The translations under genes and the position numbers were made by a program. Below, piece after piece: positions 33,943 through 42,310 of a DNA stretch of 64,000 nucleotides (position 1 is the first letter of the stretch; every line of letters starts with the position of its first letter). This DNA is from Halomicroarcula saliterrae (GTDB lineage: Archaea; Halobacteriota; Halobacteria; Halobacteriales; Haloarculaceae), in NCBI RefSeq assembly GCF_031624395.1, contig NZ_JAMQON010000001.1, forward strand, positions 1,178,001 through 1,242,000, read 5' to 3'. Under the pieces are notes generated by a model. That model did no database searches and was not told the DNA's origin. It worked only from the letters and a program-made list of their open reading frames with translations.

Positions 33943-34362
33943 ATGGACTGCAGAGTTGTCGTCGAGGCCGCTGTCCCGGTCTACGACGTGGGGACGGCCG
34001 ACGAGGCCGTCCGAATCGCCATCTCGAAGACTGGCGAGATGCTCAATCCGGACCTGAACTACGTCGAGATAAACATGGGCGAACGCCACTGCCCGCACTG
34101 CGACGAGACGCTCGAACCGGCCTTCATCGCGGCCGACGAGAGCCTCGTGGCGCTCGAACTGGAGATGACGGTGTTCAACGTCGAACGCGACGAACACGCC
34201 TCCCGTATCGCCCGCAAGGAGATCGGTCAGCGCCTCACTAACATCCCGCTCGACATCGTGGAGATAGAGCAACTCCCCGAAGAGGACGAGGAGACGACGG
34301 AGGACGAGGAGGCGGAGGAAGACGAAATCCTCCCGGAGTTCGAGGACCTCATCGACGAGTGA
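33943..34362 (+). CDS. UPF0212 (DUF555) family protein
   Basis: 139 aa. Starts MDCRVVVEAAVPVYDVGTAD. A CPHC knuckle near residue 53 (MGERHCPHCDETLEP) may bind metal. The end is a low-complexity acidic tail (EEDEETTEDEEAEEDE). Conserved in archaea with no known function. The TTCTTAGTA element about 31 bases upstream fits a leaderless promoter. Confidence 0.88.
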   Translation: MDCRVVVEAAVPVYDVGTADEAVRIAISKTGEMLNPDLNYVEINMGERHCPHCDETLEPAFIAADESLVALELEMTVFNVERDEHASRIARKEIGQRLTNIPLDIVEIEQLPEEDEETTEDEEAEEDEILPEFEDLIDE

Positions 34363-34410
34363 GAACGCTATCGCTACGGGGGTCGCTAGTGGAGTAGGAG
34401 AAATCGAGTG

Positions 34411-34647
34411 TCAGTCCGCGGCGGCAGAAACCGGCTCTTTCTCGTCGGCGGTCATCTCAGAGGTGATGCCCTTCGCGATAGCGAAGACGGCGGCCTTGTG
34501 GTCCGTCTTCGACTTGTGAATCGATGTCGGTTTGACACCGAGTTCCGCGTATTCGTCGTGTTCCACTTCGGAACCCGACTCCGCTTCGTAGTGGTTCTGT
34601 ACTTGTGCAAGCAGGCCGTGAAGGTGAATAAGCTCCTGCTTCTTCAT
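34411..34647 (-). CDS. UPF0058 family protein
   Basis: 78 aa from the ATG at 34647 (MKKQELIHLHGLLAQVQNHY); a GTG two codons earlier is possible. The helical MKKQELIHLHGLL start and YAELGVKPTSIHKSKTDHKAAVFALA-like core are the family pattern. Small and conserved in haloarchaea, with no known function. TATA box and palindrome lie just upstream. Confidence 0.88.
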   Translation of the reverse strand: MKKQELIHLHGLLAQVQNHYEAESGSEVEHDEYAELGVKPTSIHKSKTDHKAAVFAIAKGITSEMTADEKEPVSAAAD

Positions 34648-34673
34648 GGTCACCCCAAGCTAGAAACCGAGGG

Positions 34674-34698
34674 GTTATAGTACTACCCTGATGGTAGT
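34674..34698 (-). promoter_or_regulatory. TATA box with adjoining palindrome, UPF0058 promoter
   Basis: On the minus strand CTATAACC (34673-34680) lies about 30 bases before the ATG at 34647. Directly next to it ACTACC-CTGAT-GGTAGT (34682-34698) is a six-base inverted repeat overlapping the BRE position, where a bound regulator would block TFB. Confidence 0.4.
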
Positions 34699-34822
34699 TA
34701 ACACACATCCCCAACATGATAGAACGTGAGGAACAGCGCCGGTATCCACCGAAATCGATACCCGACAGGGAAACCCCTCTGTCGTTGAAAGGTTTTTCGT
34801 GGCTGGCCGACGACGGTCCGAT

Positions 34823-35233
34823 ATGGACTACGACGACATGCTCGACAGAGCAGCGAGTGAAACGTCCGACGTGACCGGCACGGACGAACGGCTCACTGTT
34901 CCCGACCCCGACGTGCGACAGGAGGGGAACGTCACCGTCGTCGAGAACTTCCAGACGCTGTGTAACCGCCTCGACCGCACGCCGGACCACCTCCTGCAGT
35001 TCCTCCAGCGGGAGGTCGGCACCAGCGGACACATCGACGAGAGCGGCCGAGCCCGGATAACCGGTTCCTTCGACGCGGCCCGCATCGGCGACGCCATCGA
35101 GAGTTACATCGAGGGGTTCGTGCGCTGCCCTGAATGCGGGCTGCCCGATACGCGACTGGAGACGGAGGGCGACGTGACGCTGTTGCGCTGTGAGGCCTGT
35201 GGGGCGCGGTCCGGCACCGGTGGCGACCGCTAG
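34823..35233 (+). CDS. eif2b: Translation initiation factor aIF2, beta subunit
   Basis: 136 aa from the ATG at 34823 (MDYDDMLDRAASETSDV). The core NVTVVENFQTLCNRLDRTPDHLLQFLQREVGTSG (in two pieces) and the C-terminal zinc ribbon CPECG...CEACG (near residues 106-128) define the family. It binds the gamma subunit and helps deliver initiator tRNA. Length and layout are normal. Confidence 0.95.
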   Translation: MDYDDMLDRAASETSDVTGTDERLTVPDPDVRQEGNVTVVENFQTLCNRLDRTPDHLLQFLQREVGTSGHIDESGRARITGSFDAARIGDAIESYIEGFVRCPECGLPDTRLETEGDVTLLRCEACGARSGTGGDR

Positions 35234-35237
35234 GCGG

Positions 35238-35417
35238 TTACTGGAGCCCTTTCAGCGTCCGCAGGTCGTGGTCCGTGCGCGTGAACTCGGCGAGCCGTCG
35301 GCTCGCGTGGCAGTTCGGACAGTCATAAACGGTTTCGTGGCCGGGGAGGTCGCTAGGTGTCGATTCCCAGTCTTTCGAGCAGTCGGGGCAGAGCAGTCGC
35401 ACATACGCTTCTTCCAT
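35238..35417 (-). CDS. Small CPxC zinc-finger protein
   Basis: 59 aa from the ATG at 35417 (MEEAYVRLLCPDCSKDWES). Two knuckles, CPDC near residue 10 and CPNC near residue 34, form a one-zinc ribbon. The rest is SRRLAEFTRTDHDLRTLKGLQ. Small CPxCG-type proteins are numerous in haloarchaea and mostly uncharacterised. Its stop faces the aIF2-beta stop across four bases. Confidence 0.82.
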   Translation of the reverse strand: MEEAYVRLLCPDCSKDWESTPSDLPGHETVYDCPNCHASRRLAEFTRTDHDLRTLKGLQ

Positions 35418-35465
35418 GTGTGACGTTAACACGCACCGGCAGTGTCAAAAAGTTTCCGTCGCCGC

Positions 35466-36440
35466 TCAGGCCGGAACGTCCTCGGCTTCGAGGAGTTCCT
35501 TGTAGCGGTTGCGGATGGTGACCTCGGAGATGCTGGCCACGTCGCTGACCTCGCTCTGGGTCACCTTGTCGTTGGTGAGGAGGGCGGCCGCGTACACCGC
35601 GGCGGCGGCGAGCCCGACGGGCGATTTGCCCGAGAGCAGTCCGCCCTTGCGGGCGCGCTCGATGAGTTCGCGGGCCCGGCGTTCGGTCTCGTCGGTCAGC
35701 TCCAGGTCCGAGACGAACCGGGGCAGATACTGCTCGGGGTCGGCGGGCTGGACTTCGAGGTTGAGCTCGCGGACGATGTAGCGGTACGTCCGAGTAAGCT
35801 CCATCTTATCGACCCGGGAGACCACGGCCATCTCGTCGAGGCTCCGGGGACTGCCGGCCATCCGGGCGGATGCGTACAGCGCCGACGTCGCCACGCCCTC
35901 GATGGAGCGGCCCGGGAGCAGGTCGTCGCCCAGCGCCCGTCGGTAGATGACGCTGGCCGTCTCGCGGACGTTCTGGGGCAGGCCCAGCGCGGAGGCCATG
36001 CGGTCTATCTCGCCCAGGGCCTGCTTGAGGTTGCGCTCCTTGGAGTCCCGCGTCCGGAACCGCTCGTTCCACGTGCGCAGGCGCTGTATCTTCTGGCGCT
36101 GCTCGCTGGACAGGGAGCGCCCGTAGGCGTCCTTGTTCTGCCAGCCGATGTTGGTCGAGAGGCCCTTGTCGTGCATCATGTTCGTCGTCGGAGCGCCTAC
36201 CCGCGATTTGCGGTCGCGCTCCGCCGAGTCGAACGCGCGCCACTCGGGGCCGCGGTCGATGCTGTCCTCCTCGATGACGAGTCCGCAGTCCTTACAGACC
36301 GTCTCGCCGTGTTCCGTGTCCGTCGCGACGTTGCCGCCACACTCCGGACACACGTCCTGCTTTTCGGTCGTCTCCTCGGTGACTTCCTCCTCGTTCTGTG
36401 TTCGTTCCCTCGTGTTGCTGCGTACTGGTGATTCACTCAT
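35466..36440 (-). CDS. tfb: Transcription initiation factor IIB (TFB)
   Basis: 324 aa. The N-terminal zinc ribbon is CPECG...CKDCG (about residues 31-53), followed by the B-finger region RGPEWRAFDSAERDRKSRVG. Two cyclin-like repeats of about 90 residues follow (EIDRMASALGLPQNVRETASVIYRRAL, then YLPRFVSDLELTDETERRARELI), with the helix-turn-helix YAAALLTNDKVTQSEVSDVASISEVTIRNRYKEL at the end. It recruits RNA polymerase to TBP-TATA complexes. Haloarchaea carry several TFB paralogues, and which one this is cannot be told here. Confidence 0.97.
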   Translation of the reverse strand: MSESPVRSNTRERTQNEEEVTEETTEKQDVCPECGGNVATDTEHGETVCKDCGLVIEEDSIDRGPEWRAFDSAERDRKSRVGAPTTNMMHDKGLSTNIGWQNKDAYGRSLSSEQRQKIQRLRTWNERFRTRDSKERNLKQALGEIDRMASALGLPQNVRETASVIYRRALGDDLLPGRSIEGVATSALYASARMAGSPRSLDEMAVVSRVDKMELTRTYRYIVRELNLEVQPADPEQYLPRFVSDLELTDETERRARELIERARKGGLLSGKSPVGLAAAAVYAAALLTNDKVTQSEVSDVASISEVTIRNRYKELLEAEDVPA

Positions 36441-36520
36441 GATGGTGGGGACCGTCTTGCCTTATCCGTAATGTTCAAACCGCACTTACCGCCTTGCTCT
36501 TACGTTTAGTTAGTCCGAAA

Positions 36521-36530
36521 AACATATAAA
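36521..36530 (-). promoter_or_regulatory. TATA box upstream of tfb
   Basis: TTTATATGTT on the minus strand is a very good haloarchaeal TATA box. It is about 85 bases upstream of the tfb ATG, implying a 5' leader of roughly 55-60 bases, unlike the leaderless neighbours. Confidence 0.55.
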
Positions 36531-36584
36531 GGTTCCGGTGGTCGTGGTACCGAATCGCACTGCGGGCGACCGGTCGGTCTCGGG

Positions 36585-38642
36585 CTACTGCTGGCTGCGA
36601 GCGGCCAGCAGTGCCGCGGCGACGACAGCCAGTAGCGCGACTATAACGGTGAAGCCGGGACCGGAGCCGCCGGTCGTGTTCACGTCGGTGCCCTCGGTCA
36701 TCGATTCGGCGGTCATCTGTTCGCCGGTCATCTGCTCGCCGGTCATCTGTTCCTCACCCATGTCCTGGTCCATGTCGCCGTCGTCCATCGTCTGGACGGT
36801 CACGGACGCGGAGGCCACGACGGGCGCCCCGCCAGCGACGTAGGGGCCGTCTGCGCTCCCCTCGCTCTCGGGGAAGCTGTAGCTCTCGTCACCGTCGGTG
36901 TCGCGGTGGGCCATCGGGACGAGGGTCGTCTCCTCGCTGATGGGCTGGTCGAGCGTGACAGTGACGTTCTCGTGGGTGCCCGGGCCGAGGTACATCGACG
37001 TGCCCCGGATGCTCTCGAAGACCGCGCCCTCGGTGACGGAGGCGTCGTGCACCGTCACGAAGCCGCCGTCCTGAAGCGTGACCGAATCGACGGTCACCGA
37101 CTCGCCGTCGGTGGTCTGGGACTCGAAGCCGAGGCTCGCGGGGATGGTGACGCTAGCTGCGTCGACGACGGGATCACCGGTGGCCGTGTACGGGCCGTCG
37201 GCGCCGCCCTCGCTCTCGACGAAGGTGTAGCTCTCGTCGCCGTCACTGTCCACGTGCGGCATCGCGATGAGCGTCTGCCCGCTGGTGAGTCGCTCGTCGA
37301 GCGTCACGCTGACGTTCTCGTGGACGCCCGCGTCGAGGTAGTCGGAGTGGCCGACGACGCTGTCGAAGACGGCGCCGTCGTTCAGCGTCGCGTCGTGGAC
37401 GGCCACGAAGCCGCCCTCGCTCACGTCGACCCGGTCGATGACGACGGTCGTGCCGTCGCTGGACTGGTCGGCGATGCTGACCGACGCCGACACCGTCACG
37501 TTCGCCGCGTCGGTGACGATACCGGCGCTGTTCGTGTAGGGACCGTCGGCGCCCCCGCTGCTCTCGACGAAGGTGTAGCTCTCGTCCCCGTCGGTGTCCA
37601 TGTGCGGCATCGCGATGAGCGACGTGTCGTTCGTCACAGCGCTGTCGAGCGTGACCCGCACGTCAGTGTGGTAGCCGGGTTCGAGGTACATCGAGGTGCC
37701 CCGAACGCTGTCGAAGGTGTCGCCGTCGTCGAGCGAACTGTCGTGAATCGTGACGAAGCCGCCCTCGGGGACGAACACCGAGTCGACCGTCACCGCGTTG
37801 CCGCCGGTGACCTGGTCGGACATGGTCGCCGTCGCGGTGTCGGTGACCGTCACCGCGGCCGTGTCGACGACGGGATCCTCACCAGCGGTGTAGGGACCGT
37901 CGGCGCCGCCTTCGCTCGTATCGAAGGTGTAGGTCTCGTCGCCGTCGGTGTCGCGGTGGGCCATCGGGACCAGCGTGGTGTTCTCGGTCACGGAGTCGTC
38001 GAGTTCGACGCGCACGTCCTCGTGGACGCCGGCTTCGAGGTACGTCGAGGTGCCGCGGATGCTCTCGAAGACGGCCCCTTCGGTGACGGAGGCGTCGTGC
38101 ACCGTCACGAAGCCGCCCTCGCTCAGGACGACGCGGTCGACGACGACGCTGTCGCCGGTGGTCGGCTGGTCGGCCATCGAGACGGAGGCCGACACCGACA
38201 CCGCGGCGCTGTCGACGACGGCGCCGCCGTCAGCGGTGTAGGGGCCGTCGGTCTGACCGTTCGAGGCGACGAACTCGTAGGTTCGGTCGCCGTCGGTCTC
38301 CTGGTGGGCCATCGCGGTGTAGGTGCCCGCGCTCGCCTCGTCGGTGAGCGTCACGGTGACGTTCTCGTACGTGCCCGGTTCGAGGTACTGCGAGGTGCCC
38401 GCGACGCTACCGAGGGCGTCGTCGCCGAGCGTCGCGTCGTGGACGGTGACGTAGCCGCCCTGGGGGAGCGTCACCGAGTCGACGGTGACGGTGTCGCCGC
38501 CGGTGGTCTGGTTCGCGAACGTGACACTGGCAGCGTCCCCCTGCTGTGCCCGTTCGGTACCGGTCTCGGCCGCGGTCACGCCGGCGAGGCCGGAGGTGAC
38601 GACGGTGAGTGCGATCAGTGCTGTCAGGATTCGTTGTCCCAT
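36585..38642 (-). CDS. Surface protein with five DUF7282 repeats and PGF-CTERM anchor
   Basis: 685 aa. Signal peptide residues 1-25. Five tandem repeats of about 115 residues follow, each with a sandwich-like pattern: VDSVTLPQGGYVTVHDATL, then SxYLxxGxHENVxVxLD, AMPHxDTDGDESYTF and GGADGPYT. The tail has a Met/Thr-rich triple repeat (MTGEQMTGEQMT) and SGPGF followed by a hydrophobic helix and RSQQ. This is a PGF-CTERM signal for archaeosortase A, so the protein is lipid-anchored on the outer face. All five repeats keep the DxDGD calcium-like loop. Function unknown, possibly S-layer-associated. Confidence 0.9.
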   Translation of the reverse strand: MGQRILTALIALTVVTSGLAGVTAAETGTERAQQGDAASVTFANQTTGGDTVTVDSVTLPQGGYVTVHDATLGDDALGSVAGTSQYLEPGTYENVTVTLTDEASAGTYTAMAHQETDGDRTYEFVASNGQTDGPYTADGGAVVDSAAVSVSASVSMADQPTTGDSVVVDRVVLSEGGFVTVHDASVTEGAVFESIRGTSTYLEAGVHEDVRVELDDSVTENTTLVPMAHRDTDGDETYTFDTSEGGADGPYTAGEDPVVDTAAVTVTDTATATMSDQVTGGNAVTVDSVFVPEGGFVTIHDSSLDDGDTFDSVRGTSMYLEPGYHTDVRVTLDSAVTNDTSLIAMPHMDTDGDESYTFVESSGGADGPYTNSAGIVTDAANVTVSASVSIADQSSDGTTVVIDRVDVSEGGFVAVHDATLNDGAVFDSVVGHSDYLDAGVHENVSVTLDERLTSGQTLIAMPHVDSDGDESYTFVESEGGADGPYTATGDPVVDAASVTIPASLGFESQTTDGESVTVDSVTLQDGGFVTVHDASVTEGAVFESIRGTSMYLGPGTHENVTVTLDQPISEETTLVPMAHRDTDGDESYSFPESEGSADGPYVAGGAPVVASASVTVQTMDDGDMDQDMGEEQMTGEQMTGEQMTAESMTEGTDVNTTGGSGPGFTVIVALLAVVAAALLAARSQQ

Positions 38643-38660
38643 ACATCCTCATGCTAACCA

Positions 38661-38670
38661 CTATTTAAAG
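38661..38670 (-). promoter_or_regulatory. TATA box of the DUF7282 surface-protein gene
   Basis: CTTTAAATAG on the minus strand is centred about 24 bases before the ATG at 38642, so the mRNA is leaderless or nearly so. Confidence 0.55.
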
Positions 38671-38807
38671 TGCATTTACCGAACTGAGGCCGGACTGTCA
38701 CCCAATTTGCTCCCGATTTGCCAGCCAGTGCTCAGTTCGGGCCGACTGAACGGGTCGTCGAGTGGCGCCGCTGTGTGCGGCGGTCGGTACGGAATCCGTG
38801 TCGACAC

Positions 38808-39113
38808 TCAGTCCCAGGTAATCCACGCCAGCACGACGAGCGCGACGGTCTCGAACCCGTGCAAGACGATCATCGCCTGCCACGCGGGGTCCGGCACGGA
38901 GGAGCTGAACCACGCGGTCAGCAGCGGATCGAGCGAGTAGAAGTACAGGGCGAAGGCGTTCTCGCCGAGCAACAGCCCGGCAAACAGGAGGAGTCCGAGC
39001 GTGTGTTTCGAGCGGAGGGTGTAGTAGTTCCGACCCCACACGTAGATGAGCACCCCTAACAGGAGGATGTTGAGGGTGACCGCCCCGCGTGCGAGGTCAA
39101 TCCAGCCGACCAT
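38808..39113 (-). CDS. Small haloarchaeal membrane protein paired with a winged-helix regulator
   Basis: 101 aa with about three transmembrane helices (residues 8-26, 38-58 and 78-98) joined by a short RNYYTLRSKHTLG loop. No catalytic motif. It begins 54 bases after the regulator at 39168-39479 on the same strand. The pairing of a small three-helix protein (DUF7521-like) with a winged-helix protein recurs in haloarchaea and suggests that the membrane protein senses a signal for the regulator; this is inference. Confidence 0.75.
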   Translation of the reverse strand: MVGWIDLARGAVTLNILLLGVLIYVWGRNYYTLRSKHTLGLLLFAGLLLGENAFALYFYSLDPLLTAWFSSSVPDPAWQAMIVLHGFETVALVVLAWITWD

Positions 39114-39167
39114 TGTGTCTCCGTTTCCCGCTTTCGCTCATATACTCTTTCCCAAATTCGACCATAC

Positions 39168-39479
39168 TCACTCTGCTGCCTCCATAATCTGCTCGACCGT
39201 GTCCCAGTAGTTGCGCACGCGGTCCGTCGGCAGGTACACCGCGCCGTAGTCGTCGCCGCTGTCGGTGAGGATGTCGTTGTCCTCGAGCACTTCGAGGTGG
39301 TGCCGGACCGTCTTGTAGTCCAGTTCCAGCTCCTCGGCCAGTTTGTTGGCGTTCCGAGGCCTGTTGTCGAGCGCCCGCAGAATCCGGATACGGTTGGCTC
39401 CGCCCCGCGTACTCGTCAGGACGTACCACAACACGGCCTCCATCGTCGGTGGCAACTCGGGGTGGCTACGTAAGCCCAC
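39168..39479 (-). CDS. ArsR/MarR-like winged-helix regulator
   Basis: 103 aa from the GTG at 39479; an ATG at 39443 (MEAVLWYVLTSTRGGAN) is an alternative that loses 12 residues. The DNA-binding core is RIRILRALDNRPRNANKLAEELELDYKTVRHHLEVLEDNDIL (helix-turn-helix plus wing), ending in NYWDTVEQIMEAAE. It is followed by the small membrane-protein gene. No metal-binding cysteines. Confidence 0.82.
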   Translation of the reverse strand: MGLRSHPELPPTMEAVLWYVLTSTRGGANRIRILRALDNRPRNANKLAEELELDYKTVRHHLEVLEDNDILTDSGDDYGAVYLPTDRVRNYWDTVEQIMEAAE

Positions 39480-39515
39480 CGCCTTGGCCTGTGGAAATCG
39501 CGTGTTCCGGACCCG

Positions 39516-39800
39516 TTACTGCGTGAACAGGTGGCCCTCGGTCGGCACGTCGAACAGTCCGATACGTGCGCCCGCGTCCAGCCACGCGTGCCCGTAGGAG
39601 AACGACGCGAGCGCGTTGACGAGGTCGTCCTCGTCCCGGAAGTGGCGGCCGTCCTCCAGATACGCCGCGGCCATCTCCGCACAGTCTCCGGCGGCGTCGT
39701 GCATCGGCGTTCCCTCCGGCGGCGCGATGTCGGCGGCGTCGAGCGCTTCGGCGAGCAGTCCCTCGTAGCGGTCGGTCTTCTCGGTGATGTCGGCGGGCAT
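39516..39800 (-). CDS. DUF357 family protein
   Basis: 94 aa from the ATG at 39800 (MPADITEKTDRYEGLLAEAL). Two helices dominate (AEMAAAYLEDGRHFRDEDDLVNALASFSYGHAWLDAG in parts). The HAWLDAG segment is the most conserved part of the family. Archaeal, often next to RNA-processing genes elsewhere; no such neighbour here. Function unknown. Confidence 0.85.
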   Translation of the reverse strand: MPADITEKTDRYEGLLAEALDAADIAPPEGTPMHDAAGDCAEMAAAYLEDGRHFRDEDDLVNALASFSYGHAWLDAGARIGLFDVPTEGHLFTQ

Positions 39801-40007
39801 ACAGTGTGGCAACGAGGGACGCCGCCTAATACTGTCGGCTGTAATCACGTGGAAGATATCGCCACCCCGGGGTGACGGATATTTCCACGAAGTTACAGCC
39901 ACCAGTATAAGCCTGTCGCCCCGCGGCGGTCGACGCCGTCAGCCGGAGTGACCGGCTTGGAGCACGACAGCGCAACCTACAAACCGTATCCTACCCAACC
40001 CGGACCC

Positions 40008-41054
40008 ATGACAGACGACGTTATCGACCACCGACGACTCATCGTCGCGGGAACCGGTATCGCCGGACTCACAGCGGCCATCTACGCGGCACGGAGCAAC
40101 AACGACCCCCTCGTGCTGGAGGGGGACGAACCGGGCGGCCAGCTCACGCTGACGAGCGAGGTCGAGAACTACCCCGGGTTCCCCGAGGGGCTGTCGGGAC
40201 CGGACCTCATAAACAAGATGAAAGAGCAGGCCGCGCAGTTCGGCTCCGAACTCGAACACGGCGTCGTCGAGTCCGTCACGGGCGAGGAGCGCCCGTTCCG
40301 CGTCGAGCTCTCGAACGGCGACGTCTACACCTGTGACGCGTTCATCGCCGCCTCGGGCGCCAGCGCCCGCACGCTGGGCGTGCCCGGCGAGGACGAGCTG
40401 ATGGGCTACGGCGTCTCGACGTGTGCGACCTGTGACGGCGCGTTCTTCCGCGGCGAGGACATGCTCGTCGTCGGCGGCGGTGACGCGGCCATGGAGGAGG
40501 CCCACTTCCTCACGAAGTTCGCCGACACCGTCTACATCGCCCACCGCCGCGAGGAGTTCCGCGCCGAGGACTACTGGATAGACAAAGTCCAGAAGAAAGT
40601 CGAGTCGGGCGAGATAGAGATCATGCGCAACACCGAGCTGCTGGAGATGCACGGCTCCCCCGAGGACGGCGTCGACCACGTCACGCTCGCGCGCAACGAG
40701 TCGGGCCACCCCAGCGAGAAGCTGGACGAGGACGAGACAGAGCAGTTCGACTTCGACGTGGGCGCGGTCTTTATCGCCATCGGCCACACGCCAAACACCG
40801 ACTACCTCGAAGACACGGACGTGGAACTGGACGAGACCGGCTACATCGTCGCGAAGGGCGGCAAGGGCGGCGGCCAGACCGCGACGGACGTCGAGGGTAT
40901 CTTCGGCGCCGGCGACGTGGTCGACTACCACTACCAGCAGGCCGTGACGGCGGCGGGGATGGGCTGCAAGGCCGCCATCGACGCCGACGAGTACCTCGAA
41001 GACCTGCCCGAAACCGAGGCGGAGTCGGAAGCCGCCGCCGAAGCCGACGACTGA
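40008..41054 (+). CDS. Thioredoxin-reductase-like FAD/NAD(P)-dependent oxidoreductase
   Basis: 348 aa from the ATG at 40008 (MTDDVIDHRRLIVAGTG); 20 upstream codons are open but not conserved. FAD motif AGTGIAGLTAAIYAARS, redox-active CATCDGAFF near residue 146, second dinucleotide motif VVGGGDAAMEEA, and FAD-binding GIFGAGDVVDYHYQQAVTAAGMG near the end. The thioredoxin-reductase layout is complete. The tail is acidic (EAESEAAAEADD). Haloarchaea have several such proteins; the true partner (thioredoxin or other) is open. Confidence 0.9.
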   Translation: MTDDVIDHRRLIVAGTGIAGLTAAIYAARSNNDPLVLEGDEPGGQLTLTSEVENYPGFPEGLSGPDLINKMKEQAAQFGSELEHGVVESVTGEERPFRVELSNGDVYTCDAFIAASGASARTLGVPGEDELMGYGVSTCATCDGAFFRGEDMLVVGGGDAAMEEAHFLTKFADTVYIAHRREEFRAEDYWIDKVQKKVESGEIEIMRNTELLEMHGSPEDGVDHVTLARNESGHPSEKLDEDETEQFDFDVGAVFIAIGHTPNTDYLEDTDVELDETGYIVAKGGKGGGQTATDVEGIFGAGDVVDYHYQQAVTAAGMGCKAAIDADEYLEDLPETEAESEAAAEADD

Positions 41055-41057
41055 TAC

Positions 41058-41072
41058 TGGGGTGGTATTTAG
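41058..41072 (+). repeat. Left terminal inverted repeat of the IS6 element
   Basis: GGGTGGTATTTAGTT, matching the inverted right end at 13 of 15 bases. Confidence 0.7.
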
Positions 41073-41112
41073 TTAAGCGTGAAAGGTGAGGCGGACGGAT
41101 TTCGTGGTGTCC

Positions 41113-41748
41113 ATGCCAGAAATCAGCCACCTCAGCGTTAGTAGCGGATTGATTGATTTGGATTTTGTGGAGCGCGAGCGGACACCCGAGCCTGCGATGG
41201 CGCTTGGTATTCAATCGCATGTTGCGGGGCTTTCGCTGTCGAATACCGTCGAATTACTCGATTCACTGGATGTCCAGCGCAGTCGGAAAGCAATCCCTGA
41301 TTGGGTGCAGAAAGCCGATTTACGGCCCGAATCAGGAAAATCACCGAATCAGATCGCGCTCGACGAAACGGTGATTCGAATCAACAACGAATAATTCCGG
41401 CTGTACGCTGCTGCCGACACAGCGACGAACGAACTGCTTCACGTCCGGTTGTTTGCGACAACCACGACCGCTCCCACAGAAATGTTCCTCCGCGAACTTC
41501 GGCAAAAGCACGATGTCGAAACCGCCGTGTTTCTGGTTGATGGCTCTAAACACCCCCAAACTGCACTGCAACGAGCGGGGCTCTGATTTCAGACAGAACG
41601 CCACGGAAATCGAAACGTTGTCGAGCGAATTTCTCGAGAACTAAAACGACGAACTCCATCGTTTTCGAACTGCTTCAGCCATGTCGAACCGAAAACAGGC
41701 GGAAATTGGCTCCAGAGTTTCGCTCGCTGGCACAATGCTCCAAACTAA
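41113..41748 (+). pseudogene. IS6-family transposase, broken by two in-frame stops
   Basis: One reading frame (211 codons from the ATG at 41113) covers the whole transposase. The N-terminal SVSSGLIDLDFVERERTPE and FxxHVAGLSLSNTVELLDSLDVQRSRKAI-like helix-turn-helix precede the DDE core: ALDETVIRI (first D), VFLVDGSKHPQTAL (second D), and ELKRRTPSFSNCF with the final E. Stops interrupt at TAA 41392-41394 and TGA 41584-41586. Both fit single C-to-T changes (Gln and Arg codons). No frameshift is needed, so inactivation is recent by mutation count. Confidence 0.88.
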
Positions 41749-41757
41749 ACACTACCC
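41743..41757 (-). repeat. Right terminal inverted repeat of the IS6 element
   Basis: On the minus strand GGGTAGTGTTTAGTT. It overlaps the last bases of the transposase frame, as in short IS6 elements. Confidence 0.7.
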
Positions 41758-41805
41758 GCGATAGAGTCCCGAAATATATCATTATCGCCACTGTACGAGT
41801 CAGGG

Positions 41806-42183
41806 ATGGCAGAAGGTAATACCCTCATCAACGCGGTCATCGGCCTCGTCGCGAGCATCGTCCTGAGTTTCCTCCCCTTCTCGCCCCTCTTCGGTGGGGC
41901 AGTCGCCGGCTACTTGGAGGGCGGGGACAGTTCCGACGGACTACGAGTCGGTGCTATCTCGGGGGTCCTTGGTGTGGTCGTCGGTGCGGTCGTTCTCGTC
42001 CTGTTCGTGGTCGTCTTCGGCGTGTTTGTCTCGGGGACGGCCGGTGCACAAGCTGGGGTACTCGGCGGGCTCGGCCTCGTGTTCTTGCTCGGCGGGTCCG
42101 TCGTCGGCGTGGTGTACTTCGTCGGGCTGAGCGCCATCGGCGGCTCGCTCGGCAACTACGTGAAGCGCAATGGGCTCATCTGA
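41806..42183 (+). CDS. DUF5518 family membrane protein, third copy
   Basis: 125 aa with about four transmembrane segments. GNTLINAVIGLVASIVLSFLP and GGAVAGYLEGGDSSDGLRVG match the broken copy at 765-1132 closely. A TATA box (AAATATAT, 41772-41779) lies 30 bases before the ATG, so it is leaderless. This intact copy defines what the frameshifted copy should look like. Confidence 0.85.
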   Translation: MAEGNTLINAVIGLVASIVLSFLPFSPLFGGAVAGYLEGGDSSDGLRVGAISGVLGVVVGAVVLVLFVVVFGVFVSGTAGAQAGVLGGLGLVFLLGGSVVGVVYFVGLSAIGGSLGNYVKRNGLI

Positions 42184-42310
42184 CGCTGCCGGCGGTGACA
42201 CAATCGGACACTCTGCAGCCCATAATGGCACTGTTTGACCGAACGGACAGCCGGCAGTACGGGCAACCACCACGAAAAATAAATGTATACCTGAACTGAT
42301 TACCACCTGT

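Larger units (their letters stand above)
41058..41757 (+). mobile_element. Degenerate IS6-family insertion sequence
   Basis: About 700 bases, bounded by near-perfect terminal inverted repeats. The left end reads GGGTGGTATTTAGTT (41058-41072) and the right end, read inward, GGGTAGTGTTTAGTT (41743-41757); 13 of 15 positions match. It encodes a single broken transposase. No eight-base target duplication is visible (flanks GATACTGG and GCGATAGA differ), so the element is old or rearranged. It sits four bases after the stop of the flavoprotein gene and before the DUF5518 gene, without harming either. Confidence 0.8.

Noticed and set aside
36906-38657. 583-codon plus-strand frame antisense to the DUF7282 protein
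   Set aside because: Apparent repeats merely mirror the five repeats of the real gene.
40008-41054. Unusual AGTGIAG FAD motif in the thioredoxin-reductase-like protein as sign of lost function
   Set aside because: The glycine spacing GxGxxG is kept and CATC is intact, so it should be functional.
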